A stretch of 64,000 nt of DNA, taken from positions 496,001 through 560,000 of the forward strand of contig NZ_CP041151.1 of assembly GCF_006494715.1 (NCBI RefSeq), read 5' to 3'. Shown here piece by piece: positions 31,417 through 42,549 of this stretch (position 1 is the stretch's first letter; each line of letters begins with the position of its first letter). Position numbers and translations under genes: made by a program. The notes below the pieces were generated by a model. It searched no databases. It had not been told where the DNA came from and worked only from the letters and a program-made list of their open reading frames with translations. Origin of the DNA: Shewanella sp. SNU WT4. GTDB taxonomy: Bacteria > Pseudomonadota > Gammaproteobacteria > Enterobacterales > Shewanellaceae.

Positions 31417-32780
31417 TCCCTTTATCCGTCAGTACCTTGGCTAATGTTATCCACGGCCAGTGGCAGGGTGACGATATTGTTATCGAGCAAGTATCGACCG
31501 ATAGTCGCGATTGCGGCGAACGCGGCTTATTTATCGCGCTGAAAGGTGAAAATTTTGATGCCCATGATTTTGCCCAGTCAGCCATAGACAATGGCGCTGT
31601 GGCGTTAGTGGTGGAGCGTGCCTTAGCCTTAAACGTGCCGCAAATTATTGTTGCCAATTGTCATCAAGCCTTAGGGCAGTTGGGCGCTTATATGCGCGCG
31701 CAGCAACCGCTATTAAGCTTGGCGCTCACTGGCTCTAACGGCAAAACCAGCGTCAAAGAAATGCTGGCGACCATAGCTAAGCAAAGCCACAAGGTGCTCT
31801 ATACCGCGGGTAATTTTAATAATGATATCGGCGTGCCGTTAACCTTATTGCGCTTAGATCCGCAGCATCAAGTGGGGGTGTTTGAGTTGGGCGCTAATCA
31901 TCCTGGCGAAATTGATTACACCTCAGGGCTAGTGCTGCCCAAAGTGGCCATGGTCAACAATGTTGCCAGTGCCCATTTAGAAGGGTTTGGCTCGTTAGCT
32001 GGGGTTGCTGCCGCCAAATCAGAAATCTTTAACCATTTAGCTGATGATGGCGTTGCCGTGATTAATCTTGATGATGATTTTCATGGCGTAATGCAGCAAG
32101 CCGCTGGCGCGCATCAACAAATTACCTTTGGCATTGAACATAAGGCTGACGTACAGGCGTTAGAGCTTGTGGCTGATAGCCTTGGTTGCTACCAGTTCGT
32201 TTTGGCCTATCAAGAGCAGCGTCACCCCATTAAGTTGTCGTTAGCTGGGCGCCATCAAGTTTCTAATGCCTTGGCTGCTACGGCTATGTCATTGGCGGCG
32301 GGTTTCACTATGGCCGATATCTTGGCGGGCTTAGCAGAGCTTGAGCCAGTTAAAGGGCGCATGCTGCCTATGACCTTAGGTCGCTTTCGAGTCATAGACG
32401 ATAGTTACAACGCCAACCCTAACTCGGTGGCGGCCGCTATCAATTATTTGGCGGAAATTAATACGCAGCGCTGTTTAGTACTGGGCGATTTGGGCGAATT
32501 AGGCGACAATGCCCCCCTTTTGCACGCGCAGCTAGGCACGCTGGCTCAAGAGAAGGGAATACAAGCATTGTTTTGTACTGGCCAATTAAGTGCACACACC
32601 AGTGCTGCCTTTGGTAGTCAACATGCCTCTGATATTGAGCAGTTAGTGGTGAGTTTAATTAGTTATCTCAACCAGTTACCTAGTGATGTTACCGTATTAG
32701 TTAAAGGGTCGCGCAGCGCCAGAATGGAGCGTGTTGTTGCTGCCCTCAAAGCCGCCTTTGAGCGACAGGAGTTAGTGTAA
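31413..32780 (+). CDS. murF: UDP-MurNAc-tripeptide-D-Ala-D-Ala ligase MurF
   Basis: It adds D-Ala-D-Ala to the peptidoglycan precursor. The 455 residues show the Mur ligase ATP loop [29 protein letters not shown], and [11 protein letters not shown]. It overlaps murE by 4 bp and abuts mraY directly. The D-Ala-D-Ala ligase supplying its substrate (ddl) is not in this cluster. Confidence 0.96.
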   Translation: MIPLSVSTLANVIHGQWQGDDIVIEQVSTDSRDCGERGLFIALKGENFDAHDFAQSAIDNGAVALVVERALALNVPQIIVANCHQALGQLGAYMRAQQPLLSLALTGSNGKTSVKEMLATIAKQSHKVLYTAGNFNNDIGVPLTLLRLDPQHQVGVFELGANHPGEIDYTSGLVLPKVAMVNNVASAHLEGFGSLAGVAAAKSEIFNHLADDGVAVINLDDDFHGVMQQAAGAHQQITFGIEHKADVQALELVADSLGCYQFVLAYQEQRHPIKLSLAGRHQVSNALAATAMSLAAGFTMADILAGLAELEPVKGRMLPMTLGRFRVIDDSYNANPNSVAAAINYLAEINTQRCLVLGDLGELGDNAPLLHAQLGTLAQEKGIQALFCTGQLSAHTSAAFGSQHASDIEQLVVSLISYLNQLPSDVTVLVKGSRSARMERVVAALKAAFERQELV

Positions 32781-33863
32781 ATGCTGGTTTATCTGGCTGA
32801 ATATTTAACCCAGTTTTATACCGGGTTTAACGTATTTTCGTATTTAACCTTCCGAGCCATCTTAGGTTTGCTCACTGCCATGATTTTTAGCTTGTGGTGG
32901 GGCCCTAAGATGATTGAACGTTTGCAGTTGCTGCAAATCGGTCAAGTGGTACGTAATGATGGTCCAGAATCGCATTTTAGTAAGCGCGGCACCCCAACCA
33001 TGGGTGGCTTATTAATTTTGGCGGGCATTTTTATCAGCGTGCTGCTGTGGGGCGATCTTGATAGCCGTTACGTGTGGGTGATGCTGTTTGTGCTGGGCAC
33101 CTTTGGCGCTATTGGCTTTATTGATGACTATCGCAAAGTGGTGCGAAAAGACACTAAAGGCTTGATTGCTAGATGGAAATACATACTGCAATCATTGGCT
33201 GCCTTAGTCATTGCTGTGTATTTGTATTTCTCTGCCAGTCATCCTGGTGAAACGCAGCTGGTACTGCCTTTCTTTAAAGACATAATGCCGCAACTTGGCT
33301 TGATGTTTATAGTGCTTGCGTATTTCACCATAGTCGGTAGCAGTAACGCGGTTAACTTAACTGATGGTCTTGATGGCTTAGCAATTGTGCCTACCGTGAT
33401 GGTGGCCTCAGCATTTGCGTTAATTGCTTACCTTTCTGGTCATGCCCAGTTCTCTAGCTATTTGCATATTCCGTATTTGCCAGGCGCGGGTGAACTCGTG
33501 ATTGTCTGCACCGCCATAGTCGGCGCAGGTTTAGGTTTCTTATGGTTTAACACTTACCCTGCGCAAGTATTTATGGGCGATGTCGGCTCGTTATCACTAG
33601 GCGCAGCTTTAGGTGCCATGGCCGTATTAGTGCGCCAAGAAGTGTTGCTGGTGATCATGGGCGGCGTGTTTGTCATGGAAACCTTGTCGGTGATCTTACA
33701 GGTGGGCAGTTATAAACTGCGCGGCCAACGTATTTTCCGTATGGCGCCTATTCATCACCACTATGAATTGAAAGGCTGGCCAGAACCAAGAGTGATAGTA
33801 CGCTTTTGGATTATTTCCTTGTTTATGGTGCTGCTGGGTCTTGCGACTCTGAAGTTAAGGTAA
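32781..33863 (+). CDS. mraY: Phospho-N-acetylmuramoyl-pentapeptide transferase
   Basis: A ten-helix inner-membrane enzyme that makes lipid I from UDP-MurNAc-pentapeptide and undecaprenyl phosphate. The 360 residues include the Asp-rich [20 protein letters not shown], and the catalytic loop [17 protein letters not shown]. The start codon follows the murF stop without a gap. Confidence 0.97.
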   Translation: MLVYLAEYLTQFYTGFNVFSYLTFRAILGLLTAMIFSLWWGPKMIERLQLLQIGQVVRNDGPESHFSKRGTPTMGGLLILAGIFISVLLWGDLDSRYVWVMLFVLGTFGAIGFIDDYRKVVRKDTKGLIARWKYILQSLAALVIAVYLYFSASHPGETQLVLPFFKDIMPQLGLMFIVLAYFTIVGSSNAVNLTDGLDGLAIVPTVMVASAFALIAYLSGHAQFSSYLHIPYLPGAGELVIVCTAIVGAGLGFLWFNTYPAQVFMGDVGSLSLGAALGAMAVLVRQEVLLVIMGGVFVMETLSVILQVGSYKLRGQRIFRMAPIHHHYELKGWPEPRVIVRFWIISLFMVLLGLATLKLR

Positions 33864-33868
33864 CCAAG

Positions 33869-35233
33869 ATGTCTTCGTTATTGGGTTCTGAATCAAATAA
33901 AGCGAGCATAAGTCCCGCCTCACATGTAGTACTAGGACTTGGCGCTACCGGTTTGTCTGTGGTGCGTTATCTTCGCGCTCAAGGCATTACGCCAATTGTG
34001 ATGGATAGCCGTAACACGCCGCCGGGGCATGAGCAATTAGCCAGTGAGTTTGCTGAGGTGCCGCTATTAACCGGCGGTTTTGATTGTCGCTTTTTAGTGC
34101 AAGCGCAGCAAATCATCATAAGCCCAGGCATAGCCTTATCAACCCCAGAAGTGCGGGTGGCTTTGGATATGGGCATAGAAGTGATTGGCGATGTGGAACT
34201 ATTTGCTCGTGAACTGACTAAGACTCAAGCGGACGCTAAGTTAGTGGCCATTACTGGCTCTAACGGCAAAACCACAGTCACCACGTTAGTGGGACAAATG
34301 GCGCAAGCTGCCGGCGTAAAAGTCGCGGTGGGCGGTAACATAGGTGTGCCAGCGCTGGATTTGTTAGCTGAAAACGCGGATCTCTATGTGCTCGAATTAT
34401 CTAGCTTTCAGTTAGAGACGACCCATAGCCTGAATTGCACTGCCGCTACTTGCCTGAATATCTCTGAAGATCATATGGATAGATATCCAGATTTGCAGTC
34501 ATATCGCCAAGCAAAATTAGCTTTATATCCGCAAAGCCGCATATGTGTGGTTAACCGCGATGATGCCTTAGCGCAAACATCTGAACCTGGGCATTATCTC
34601 AGCTTCGGTTTGAATGCGCCGGATGGCGATGATTGGGGCATTAGTGATGGCATGTTAGTGCGCGGTGAGTCGCGCATTATGGCATGCGCCGATGTGGCCT
34701 TAATGGGACGTCATAACTTAGCCAATGTGTTAGCCGCGATGGCCTTGTGTGAACTGGTAGATATTGCGCGCGACGCAATGGTAAGCATTGCCGCGCAATT
34801 TACTGGTTTAGCCCATAGATGTCAGCGCGTTGCTACTGTGGCTGGCGTCGATTTTATCGATGATTCCAAGGCGACTAACGTGGGCGCCACGTTAGCGGCG
34901 CTCGATGGCTTAGTGGATTTTAGCGGTAACATCATCTTAATTGCTGGCGGCGATGCTAAAGGCGCAGATTTAAGCCCACTCGCGGCGGCGTTTGAGCGTG
35001 TGCATCAAGTGATTACTTTAGGGCGTGATGGCCCTAAAATCGCGGCGCTAAAGCCTGATAGCTTAGCGGTAGCCACTATGACCGAAGCCGTGAATGCGGC
35101 ATTTGCCTTGTGTCAGAGCGGCGATATGGTGCTGTTATCACCGGCCTGCGCCAGTTTAGACATGTATCCCAATTACATGGCGCGTGGCAAAGACTTTAGC
35201 GCGGCGGCGGAGGCCTTGCATGGCGCTGAATGA
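33869..35233 (+). CDS. murD: UDP-MurNAc-L-Ala-D-Glu synthetase MurD
   Basis: It adds D-glutamate to UDP-MurNAc-L-Ala. ATG 33869, 5 bp after mraY, gives 454 residues; an in-frame start at 33806 lies inside mraY and is not used. N-terminal Rossmann motif VVLGLGATGLSVVRYL, ATP loop ITGSNGKTTVT, and FIDDSKATNVGAT are present. Its last 14 bases overlap ftsW. Confidence 0.95.
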   Translation: MSSLLGSESNKASISPASHVVLGLGATGLSVVRYLRAQGITPIVMDSRNTPPGHEQLASEFAEVPLLTGGFDCRFLVQAQQIIISPGIALSTPEVRVALDMGIEVIGDVELFARELTKTQADAKLVAITGSNGKTTVTTLVGQMAQAAGVKVAVGGNIGVPALDLLAENADLYVLELSSFQLETTHSLNCTAATCLNISEDHMDRYPDLQSYRQAKLALYPQSRICVVNRDDALAQTSEPGHYLSFGLNAPDGDDWGISDGMLVRGESRIMACADVALMGRHNLANVLAAMALCELVDIARDAMVSIAAQFTGLAHRCQRVATVAGVDFIDDSKATNVGATLAALDGLVDFSGNIILIAGGDAKGADLSPLAAAFERVHQVITLGRDGPKIAALKPDSLAVATMTEAVNAAFALCQSGDMVLLSPACASLDMYPNYMARGKDFSAAAEALHGAE

Positions 35234-36425
35234 GCCGCAGTTGCACCTCTTTGGTCGCACTTGGTCATTGCCATGGGCGTCGGCATTTAGCCACGTCAAG
35301 AGTGAACCTCTGTATGACAGAGGCTTACTCTGCGCTGTGTTATGTTTGATTGGTTTTGGTTTTGTGATGGTGATGTCGGCCTCTATGGCTGAGGCGCAAA
35401 CCTTAACTGGCAACCCCATGCATTTTGTATGGCGGCATCTGTTCTATTTAGTAGGCTGCGCCGCTATTGCTGCTGTGGTGCTACAAATGGAGATGCACCG
35501 CTGGCAACAGTTGAGCCCCTTTATTTTGCTTGGGGTCTTAGTCCTGTTAGTGGCTGTGCTAGTGGTTGGCACCTCAGTAAATGGTGCCACGCGCTGGTTA
35601 TCTATCGGTCCTATTCGTATTCAGGTGGCAGAACTCGCCAAGTTTGCCTTTATGGTGTACATGGCGGGCTACTTAGTGCGCCGCCATGAAGAAATTCGCG
35701 AGCACGCTAAGGGCTTTTATAAGCCGATTGCCGTGTTCCTAATGTTTGCCTTCTTGCTGTTAATGCAGCCCGACTTAGGCACAGTCGTCGTATTATTCGT
35801 GTGTACCGTAGGCTTATTGTTTTTAGCGGGCGCGAGACTGTTCGACTTTATGGTGTTGATTTTAGGTGGCGTAGTCGGATTTGTGGTTTTGGTTATGACG
35901 GCTGAATACCGGATGAAACGGGTCATGTCGTTTATGGATCCGTGGAAAGATCCGTTTGGCACAGGTTATCAGTTAACGCAATCGTTAATGGCTTATGGCC
36001 GCGGCGATTGGCTTGGGCAGGGCCTAGGTAATAGCATTCAGAAACTTGAATATTTACCCGAGGCGCACACCGACTTTATTTTTGCGGTGATAGGCGAAGA
36101 ACTTGGCTTTATCGGCATTATTATGGTGCTGCTTATGCTGCTGTTTGTGTCGCTGCGGGCTATTCGTCTTGGCAGTTCATGCCTGCAGATGGATAAGCCG
36201 TTTGAAGCGTTTTTAGCCTATGGCATCGGCATTTGGTTTTGTTTCCAAACCGTAGTTAATATTGGCGCCAGCATCGGCATGTTACCGACTAAGGGCTTAA
36301 CTTTGCCTTTTATCAGCTACGGCGGCAGCAGTTTGTGGGTCATGACAGCGGCTGTGACTGTGTTATTAAGAATCGATTATGAACGCCGCGTGCAGTTAAC
36401 TCAGCCTCAAGGAGGCGCGCAGTGA
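35220..36425 (+). CDS. ftsW: Septal peptidoglycan glycosyltransferase FtsW
   Basis: A SEDS-family polymerase that extends septal glycan strands with FtsI. ATG 35220 has GGAGG six bases upstream and gives 401 residues. About ten transmembrane segments are visible, with the SEDS motifs NGATRWL, PDLGTVVV, PEAHTDFIFAVIGEELGFIG and LPFISYGGSS. It overlaps murD and murG. Confidence 0.95.
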   Translation: MALNEPQLHLFGRTWSLPWASAFSHVKSEPLYDRGLLCAVLCLIGFGFVMVMSASMAEAQTLTGNPMHFVWRHLFYLVGCAAIAAVVLQMEMHRWQQLSPFILLGVLVLLVAVLVVGTSVNGATRWLSIGPIRIQVAELAKFAFMVYMAGYLVRRHEEIREHAKGFYKPIAVFLMFAFLLLMQPDLGTVVVLFVCTVGLLFLAGARLFDFMVLILGGVVGFVVLVMTAEYRMKRVMSFMDPWKDPFGTGYQLTQSLMAYGRGDWLGQGLGNSIQKLEYLPEAHTDFIFAVIGEELGFIGIIMVLLMLLFVSLRAIRLGSSCLQMDKPFEAFLAYGIGIWFCFQTVVNIGASIGMLPTKGLTLPFISYGGSSLWVMTAAVTVLLRIDYERRVQLTQPQGGAQ

Positions 36426-37561
36426 GCCAAGTAGTCAATGAGACCGCGAGCCCAGTAGTGAGTCAGGCAATGAATCAAAAAAGAATTTTAGTCATGGCCG
36501 GTGGCACTGGCGGTCATGTATTTCCCGCGCTTGCGGTAGCTAAAGCCTTATCCCAGCAAGGCTGGCAAGTGCGCTGGTTAGGCACAGCCGACAGAATGGA
36601 AGCGCGCTTAGTGCCTAAATATGGCTTTGATATTAATTTCATTGATATCAAAGGCGTTAGAGGGAACGGGTTCATTCGCAAGTTAGCGGCGCCGTTAAAA
36701 ATCCTGCGCTCTATTTGGCAGGCGCGGCAAGTCATTAACGAATTTAAGCCAGATGTCGTGCTCGGCATGGGCGGTTTTGCCAGTGGCCCAGGCGGCGTTG
36801 CTGCCAAACTTGCGGGTATTCCGTTAGTGCTGCATGAGCAAAATGCCATAGCAGGCATGACCAACAAGTTATTAGCGCGCATTGCCACCCGGGTCTTATG
36901 CGCCTTTGCTAATACTTTTGATGGGCTGCGCAGCGATGCCATCACAGTCGGTAATCCGGTGCGCACTGAGCTAATAGCGCTGGGGCAAGAAGCTCATACG
37001 GTTCATGATGACAGCCTTAATGTGTTAGTAGTGGGCGGCAGTTTAGGCGCCAAAATTTTAAATGATGTGATGCCGCAAGTGGTGGCCAATATTGCGCCGC
37101 AACACGCCATTACGGTATGGCATCAAGTCGGCAAAGGTAATGAGAGCGAAGTGCTTTCAACCTATCAGCAATTACGCCAACAAGGCGCAGTTAAAGTCGC
37201 TGAATTTATTGATGATATGGAAGCGGCATATCGCTGGGCTGATGTAGTTATTTGTCGCAGTGGCGCGCTAACCGTGTCTGAGTTGGCAGCGGTAGGTTTA
37301 CCGAGTGTCTTGGTGCCTTACCCACATGCGGTAGATGATCATCAGACGCTAAACGCTAAGGTGTTAGTCTCGGCAGGTGCGGCCTTATTGATACCGCAGT
37401 CGATATTAACAGTGGATAAATTGGCCTCGAAACTGGCTTTGCTGGCAAGTGATAAAGCAGAGCTGCAACTCATGGGGCAAAATGCAAGGCAAGCGGCTGT
37501 GCTGGATTCAACCGAGCGCGTGGCCCAAGTATGCATTGAACTTGCAGGGAAAAATGATTAA
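36422..37561 (+). CDS. murG: UDP-GlcNAc transferase MurG
   Basis: It adds GlcNAc to lipid I to make lipid II on the inner face of the membrane. The 379 residues include the Gly-rich loop [31 protein letters not shown] and [17 protein letters not shown]. The start is GTG 36422 overlapping the ftsW stop, with AGGAGG upstream. This leaves an N-terminal extension of about 16 residues before the usual beginning; ATG at residue 17 lacks a ribosome site. Confidence 0.95.
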   Translation: MSQVVNETASPVVSQAMNQKRILVMAGGTGGHVFPALAVAKALSQQGWQVRWLGTADRMEARLVPKYGFDINFIDIKGVRGNGFIRKLAAPLKILRSIWQARQVINEFKPDVVLGMGGFASGPGGVAAKLAGIPLVLHEQNAIAGMTNKLLARIATRVLCAFANTFDGLRSDAITVGNPVRTELIALGQEAHTVHDDSLNVLVVGGSLGAKILNDVMPQVVANIAPQHAITVWHQVGKGNESEVLSTYQQLRQQGAVKVAEFIDDMEAAYRWADVVICRSGALTVSELAAVGLPSVLVPYPHAVDDHQTLNAKVLVSAGAALLIPQSILTVDKLASKLALLASDKAELQLMGQNARQAAVLDSTERVAQVCIELAGKND

Positions 37562-39006
37562 TGAAAACAACAGATAAATACCAAGAGTTACGTCGGACTA
37601 TCCCTGAAATGCGCCGAGTAAAACGCATTCATTTTGTGGGTATTGGCGGCGCTGGTATGGGCGGCATTGCCGAAGTATTAGTTAACGAAGGCTATGACAT
37701 TAGCGGTTCAGATATCGCCACTAATAGTGTGACTGAAAGATTGGCATCTCTTGGCGCTAAGATTTTAATCGGCCATCAAGGCTGTCACGTGGAAGGCGTT
37801 GATGTGGTGGTGGTATCAACCGCTATTGCCGCGACAAACCCTGAATTAATCTCTGCTAAAGAGCTGCGCATTCCTATCGTGCGCCGCGCTGAAATGCTCG
37901 CTGAATTAATGCGTTATCGTCATGGGGTCGCGGTTGCTGGTACTCATGGCAAAACGACTACCACAAGCTTAATTGCCAGTGTTTACGGCGAAGCGGGACG
38001 CGATCCTACTTTCGTCATTGGCGGCTTGCTTAATAGTGCTGGCACTAATGCAAGATTAGGCAGCAGTCGCTACTTAATTGCTGAAGCTGATGAAAGCGAT
38101 GCGAGCTTTTTGCACTTGCAGCCTATGGTGACTGTCGTTACCAACATTGAAGCTGACCATATGGCAACCTATGGCGGCGATTTCAATGTGCTCAAGAATA
38201 CCTTCATTGATTTCATGCATAACTTGCCTTTTTATGGCGTTGCCGTGGTGTGTATTGACGACCCAGTCGTGCGTGAATTACTACCGCGCATTGGCCGCAA
38301 ACTGATTACTTATGGTTTCAGTGACGATGCTGATGTTAGAGCCACTAACTTTGAGCAGCTTGGGAGTCAGTGCCGCTTTACTGTATGCCGTCAGGGACAT
38401 GCCGATCTTGATTTATTGGTGAATTTACCAGGGCAACACAATGTACTCAATTCCCTCGCTGCAATTGCAGTCGCTACTGAAGATGACATAGATAATCAAG
38501 CCATTATCTCAGCCTTAGCCAAGTTTGAAGGCATAGGTCGTCGTTTCCAGCAGCTGGGGCAGTTTGATACCCCTAAGGGTGATGTGTTGTTAGTGGATGA
38601 CTATGGTCACCATCCAACAGAAGTGGCGGCGACTATTAAAGCAGCCCGCGCTGGCTGGCCAGATAGACGCTTAGTCATGGCTTATCAACCTCATAGATAT
38701 TCGCGCACCCGTGATTTGTTTGAAGATTTTGTTGATGTATTGTCGCGAGTCGATTGCTTATTGTTGCTAGATGTATATGCTGCTGGCGAAGATCCGATAG
38801 TCGGTGCCGATGGCCGCGCCTTGTGCCGGGCAATTCGCTTGCGCGGTCAAGTCGACCCTGTGTTCGTCTCATCCCCTGAACAGCTAGCTAGCATAGTCAG
38901 TGAGCAAGTCATTGGTGGTGATTTATTGCTAACCCAAGGAGCTGGCAATATTGGCGCGCTCTCGAAACAGCTAGCCGCGAAAGGTTTAGGTTTCACAGAA
39001 GCGTAA
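37561..39006 (+). CDS. murC: UDP-MurNAc-L-alanine ligase MurC
   Basis: It adds L-alanine to UDP-MurNAc. The 481 residues contain [17 protein letters not shown], the ATP loop [25 protein letters not shown] and [14 protein letters not shown]. The start overlaps the murG stop (TAATG). In E. coli ddlB follows; here murC is followed by a 90-bp gap with a promoter and then ftsQ. Confidence 0.97.
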   Translation: MKTTDKYQELRRTIPEMRRVKRIHFVGIGGAGMGGIAEVLVNEGYDISGSDIATNSVTERLASLGAKILIGHQGCHVEGVDVVVVSTAIAATNPELISAKELRIPIVRRAEMLAELMRYRHGVAVAGTHGKTTTTSLIASVYGEAGRDPTFVIGGLLNSAGTNARLGSSRYLIAEADESDASFLHLQPMVTVVTNIEADHMATYGGDFNVLKNTFIDFMHNLPFYGVAVVCIDDPVVRELLPRIGRKLITYGFSDDADVRATNFEQLGSQCRFTVCRQGHADLDLLVNLPGQHNVLNSLAAIAVATEDDIDNQAIISALAKFEGIGRRFQQLGQFDTPKGDVLLVDDYGHHPTEVAATIKAARAGWPDRRLVMAYQPHRYSRTRDLFEDFVDVLSRVDCLLLLDVYAAGEDPIVGADGRALCRAIRLRGQVDPVFVSSPEQLASIVSEQVIGGDLLLTQGAGNIGALSKQLAAKGLGFTEA

Positions 39007-39060
39007 ATTAAGATAACTTGATTATATATTAATCGGTTGCAGTGGCTTTGGCAGCTTTTT

Positions 39061-39088
39061 TTGACCCAAGGCCATAGCTCTATATAAT
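39061..39088 (+). promoter_or_regulatory. Predicted internal promoter for ftsQAZ
   Basis: TTGACC (39061-39066) and a consensus TATAAT (39083-39088), 16 bp apart, lie between murC and ftsQ. The start point is expected near 39095. Confidence 0.65.
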
Positions 39089-39133
39089 GGTCGGTTTCCC
39101 TTGTTTCGACATAGGCGCGGGGCGGATGGCAAA

Positions 39134-39898
39134 GTGAGCTGGAAGGATAAGCGACAAAAACTGCGTACTAGCCTAACAAAGCTGGATTGGTACTTAATTA
39201 GTGGCCTGTGCTTTTTAGGGGTAGTGCTGGTGTCTTTGGCCATATCAGCCATGCATTTGCATAAGTTGCTGAATGATGCCGAAGCTTTGCCCATTGAATC
39301 AGTCATTGTTGACGGTGAACGCAGTTTTACGTCAGACCAAGATATTCGCTTGGCATTGCAAGATACAATGAATCGCAGTTTTTTTAGCGCCGATATCGAT
39401 AAGGTGCAAGCGGCTTTGCAGCAATTGCCTTGGGTCTATGAAGCCTCAGTGCGACGTGAGTGGCCGGCGAAATTAAAAGTGTATCTGCAGGAGCAACATC
39501 CTGTGGCGCACTGGAATGGTGATGATTGGTTGAATGTCCATGGACAAGTGTTCGCGGCGCCTGCTAAGCCAGAAATTGGGCCATTACCAAGATTGGCGGG
39601 GCCAGAAAACATGGCCGCTGAAGTATTAACGAGTTATCAGCAATTACAACGACTATTGGCGAACAATGGTTTTAGCTTGAGCCAATTAACTGTGAGCCCG
39701 CGCCACGCTTGGGAAGCGCAGTTAAACAATGGCATTATTTTGGCTTTGGGCCGTGAAGATAAGATGACTCGCGTGCAGCGATTTATTGACGTTTATCCCA
39801 TGTTGACTCAAGTCGATAAGACGGTTGACCGCATTGATTTACGTTATGACACAGGTCTAGCCGTAGGTTGGAAAGAGACGCAAATAGAGAGCCGTTAA
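39134..39898 (+). CDS. ftsQ: Cell division protein FtsQ
   Basis: A bitopic divisome protein linking early and late division proteins. The frame is open from TTG 39101, but that start lies about 6 bp from the predicted transcription start. I prefer GTG 39134 (254 residues), preceded by GGCGGA. There is a basic N-terminus, one transmembrane helix, a POTRA domain starting IESVIVDGERSFTSDQDI, and the FtsQ motif LPWVYEASVRREWPAKLKVYLQEQ. ftsA follows after 3 bp. The start is uncertain; the identity is not. Confidence 0.88.
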   Translation: MSWKDKRQKLRTSLTKLDWYLISGLCFLGVVLVSLAISAMHLHKLLNDAEALPIESVIVDGERSFTSDQDIRLALQDTMNRSFFSADIDKVQAALQQLPWVYEASVRREWPAKLKVYLQEQHPVAHWNGDDWLNVHGQVFAAPAKPEIGPLPRLAGPENMAAEVLTSYQQLQRLLANNGFSLSQLTVSPRHAWEAQLNNGIILALGREDKMTRVQRFIDVYPMLTQVDKTVDRIDLRYDTGLAVGWKETQIESR

Positions 39899-39901
39899 CG
39901 A

Positions 39902-41137
39902 ATGACAAAGAATCCAGAAAGAAATCTTATCGTTGGCTTAGATATCGGGACTTCTAAGGTCGCGGTAGTGATAGGTGAAGTCTTGCCAGATGGTGAAATC
40001 AGCATCATAGGCCTTGGCAATCATCCGTCGCGCGGCATGGACAAGGGCGGGGTGAATGACCTCGACTCTATCGTTAAGAGTGTTCAGCGTGCATTAGATC
40101 AAGCCGAATTGATGGCAGATTGCCAAGTGTCATCTGTTTATCTCAGTATTTCTGGCAAACATATCGATTGTCAAAATGAAAACGGTATGGTGTCGATTAA
40201 CGATGAAGAAGTGACGCAAGAAGACGTTGATAACGTGATTCATACGGCGCGCTCAGTAAAAATCCCCACCGAACGGCGGATTTTGCATGTGTTACCACAA
40301 GAATATGCCATCGATATTCAAGAAGGTATTCGCAGCCCTATAGGCATGTCAGGCATGCGTATGGAAGCTAAGGTTCACATAGTGACTTGTGCCAACGACA
40401 TGGCCAAGAACATCACTAAGAGTGTGGAACGCTGCGGCCTGAAGGTCGATGACTTAGTGTTTTCAGGGATAGCCTCGGCAGATGCCGTGCTGACCAATGA
40501 TGAGAAAGATTTAGGTGTGTGCTTGGTGGATATTGGTGGTGGTACCACAGATATCGCCGTGTACACCAATGGTGCTTTACGTCACTGTGCTGTGGTGCCT
40601 GTGGCAGGTAACCAGGTCAGTAGTGATATTGCCAAGATATTTAGAACGCCATTGGCGCACGCTGAGCACATTAAAGTGCAGCATGCCTGCGCTCGCAGTT
40701 CAGCGGTGAGCCGTGAAGACAGTATTGATGTGCCATCGGTTGGCGGCAGACCGTCGCGAACTATGTCACGTCATACACTGGCTGAAGTGGTCGAGCCTAG
40801 ATATCAAGAGTTGTTTGAGCTGATCCTCAAGCAACTGCGCGACGCGGGTCTTGATGACCAAATCGCCGCCGGCATAGTGCTCACGGGCGGCACGGCATCG
40901 ATTGAAGGTGCCGTGGATGTTGCTGAAGCCACTTTTGGTATGCCGGTAAGAGTAGCTTTGCCGCTACCAGTGAAAGGATTATTTGAACGTGTTGAACAAC
41001 CTGTTTACTCCACTGGGGTTGGGTTGCTTCATTACGGCGCAAGACGGGTGCTGGAACGTCAGTTCGAGCGGCCGCAACGACAAGGGGTAACCAGTCTTTG
41101 GAATCGGGTACAAAGCTGGTTTAAAGGCGAGTTCTAA
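39902..41137 (+). CDS. ftsA: Cell division protein FtsA
   Basis: The actin-like protein that tethers FtsZ to the membrane. The 411 residues begin with the phosphate-1 motif IVGLDIGTSKVAVVIGE, contain LVDIGGGTTDIAVYTNGAL and IVLTGGTASIEG. It ends in an amphipathic membrane-targeting helix LWNRVQSWFKGEF. ftsZ follows after 25 bp. Confidence 0.97.
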   Translation: MTKNPERNLIVGLDIGTSKVAVVIGEVLPDGEISIIGLGNHPSRGMDKGGVNDLDSIVKSVQRALDQAELMADCQVSSVYLSISGKHIDCQNENGMVSINDEEVTQEDVDNVIHTARSVKIPTERRILHVLPQEYAIDIQEGIRSPIGMSGMRMEAKVHIVTCANDMAKNITKSVERCGLKVDDLVFSGIASADAVLTNDEKDLGVCLVDIGGGTTDIAVYTNGALRHCAVVPVAGNQVSSDIAKIFRTPLAHAEHIKVQHACARSSAVSREDSIDVPSVGGRPSRTMSRHTLAEVVEPRYQELFELILKQLRDAGLDDQIAAGIVLTGGTASIEGAVDVAEATFGMPVRVALPLPVKGLFERVEQPVYSTGVGLLHYGARRVLERQFERPQRQGVTSLWNRVQSWFKGEF

Positions 41138-41162
41138 ACGCAGACAACACGGAGAACAGACT

Positions 41163-42365
41163 ATGTTCGAGATTATGGAAACGCACTCAGATGAGGCGGT
41201 GATCAAGGTCATCGGTGTGGGCGGTGGCGGTGGTAATGCCGTTGAGCATATGGTTAGGCACAATATTGAAGGTGTTGAGTTCATTGCAACTAACACTGAT
41301 GCACAAGCACTGCGTAAATCACAAGCAGGCTCGACTATTCAATTAGGTCGCGATGTGACTAAAGGGCTTGGCGCTGGCGCTAACCCTGAAATTGGTCGCT
41401 TAGCGGCTGAAGAAGACAAAGAAAACATTCGCGCAGCCATTAAAGGTTGCGACATGATTTTCATCGCTGCCGGTATGGGTGGCGGGACTGGTACTGGCGC
41501 GGCGCCAGTAGTAGCGCAGATTGCTCGCGAAGAAGGTATTTTAACGGTTGCGGTAGTGACTAAGCCTTTCCCGTTTGAAGGCAAAAAGCGCATGATTTAT
41601 GCTGAGCAAGGTATTGCTGAGCTTGCCAAGCACGTTGACTCATTAATCACTATTCCTAACGAAAAGTTATTGAAAGTGCTGGGCCGCGGTACTTCCCTGC
41701 TGGATGCGTTTGCTGCAGCCAATAATGTGTTATTAGGCGCGGTGCAAGGTATTGCCGAGCTAATTACTCGCCCAGGCTTAATCAACGTCGACTTTGCTGA
41801 CGTTAGAACGGTTATGTCAGAAATGGGTAACGCCATGATGGGTACGGGTGTAGCTCGTGGTGATGATCGCGCTGAAGAGGCGGCAGAAGCTGCTGTTGCC
41901 AGCCCATTACTGGAAGATATCGACTTAGCTGGTGCTCGTGGCATTCTGGTGAACATTACTGCCGGTTTAGACATGACTATCGAAGAGTTTGAAACTGTTG
42001 GTAATCACGTTAAAGCTTATGCGTCTGATAATGCAACCGTAGTTGTGGGCGCGGTTATCGACCCAGAAATGAGCGATGAGCTGCGTGTAACTGTTGTTGC
42101 TACTGGTATTGGCGCTGAAAAGAAGCCTGATATCCAATTAGTGACTAAGCCTGCTGCGCGCCCTGAGCCTGTGGTTGTTGCGCAGCCTGAGCCAAGAGTA
42201 GAGTTCATTAATGAATCTACACCTATGACTGCCACGAATCCTGGTCATAGTGGCCAAGTGGCTAGCTCTCGCAATGCCAATGCCGCCACTAATCCAGCGC
42301 CAGTTAATCGTAATGAGCTTGATTATTTAGATATTCCAGCATTCTTACGTAAGCAAGCGGATTAA
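41163..42365 (+). CDS. ftsZ: Cell division GTPase FtsZ
   Basis: The tubulin homologue that forms the Z ring. The 400 residues contain VIGVGGGGGNAVEHM, the tubulin signature GGGTGTGAAPVVAQ and NVDFADVRTVM. A variable linker (about 320-385) precedes the C-terminal peptide LDYLDIPAFLRKQAD, the binding site for FtsA, ZipA and SlmA. slmA is also in this window. Confidence 0.98.
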   Translation: MFEIMETHSDEAVIKVIGVGGGGGNAVEHMVRHNIEGVEFIATNTDAQALRKSQAGSTIQLGRDVTKGLGAGANPEIGRLAAEEDKENIRAAIKGCDMIFIAAGMGGGTGTGAAPVVAQIAREEGILTVAVVTKPFPFEGKKRMIYAEQGIAELAKHVDSLITIPNEKLLKVLGRGTSLLDAFAAANNVLLGAVQGIAELITRPGLINVDFADVRTVMSEMGNAMMGTGVARGDDRAEEAAEAAVASPLLEDIDLAGARGILVNITAGLDMTIEEFETVGNHVKAYASDNATVVVGAVIDPEMSDELRVTVVATGIGAEKKPDIQLVTKPAARPEPVVVAQPEPRVEFINESTPMTATNPGHSGQVASSRNANAATNPAPVNRNELDYLDIPAFLRKQAD

Positions 42366-42442
42366 GAGTGGGCTAAGCCGGCTGTGATAGACAATGGAGT
42401 GGGCGCGTCAGCATCTTGCTGTGGGTGATAATTGAGCAATTT

Positions 42443-42470
42443 TTGCCAATTTGAATACTTGTGGTAAGAT
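42443..42470 (+). promoter_or_regulatory. Predicted lpxC promoter
   Basis: TTGCCA (42443-42448) and TAAGAT (42465-42470), 16 bp apart, lie 80 bp before lpxC in the 184-bp gap after ftsZ. No terminator was seen after ftsZ, so read-through is possible. Confidence 0.5.
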
Positions 42471-42549
42471 ATCTGACCAGTTGCGCTGTGCGTGACTGAC
42501 GCGCGCAATAATTGCCGAATATTAGTAGCAACAAAGTACGGGTAACATA

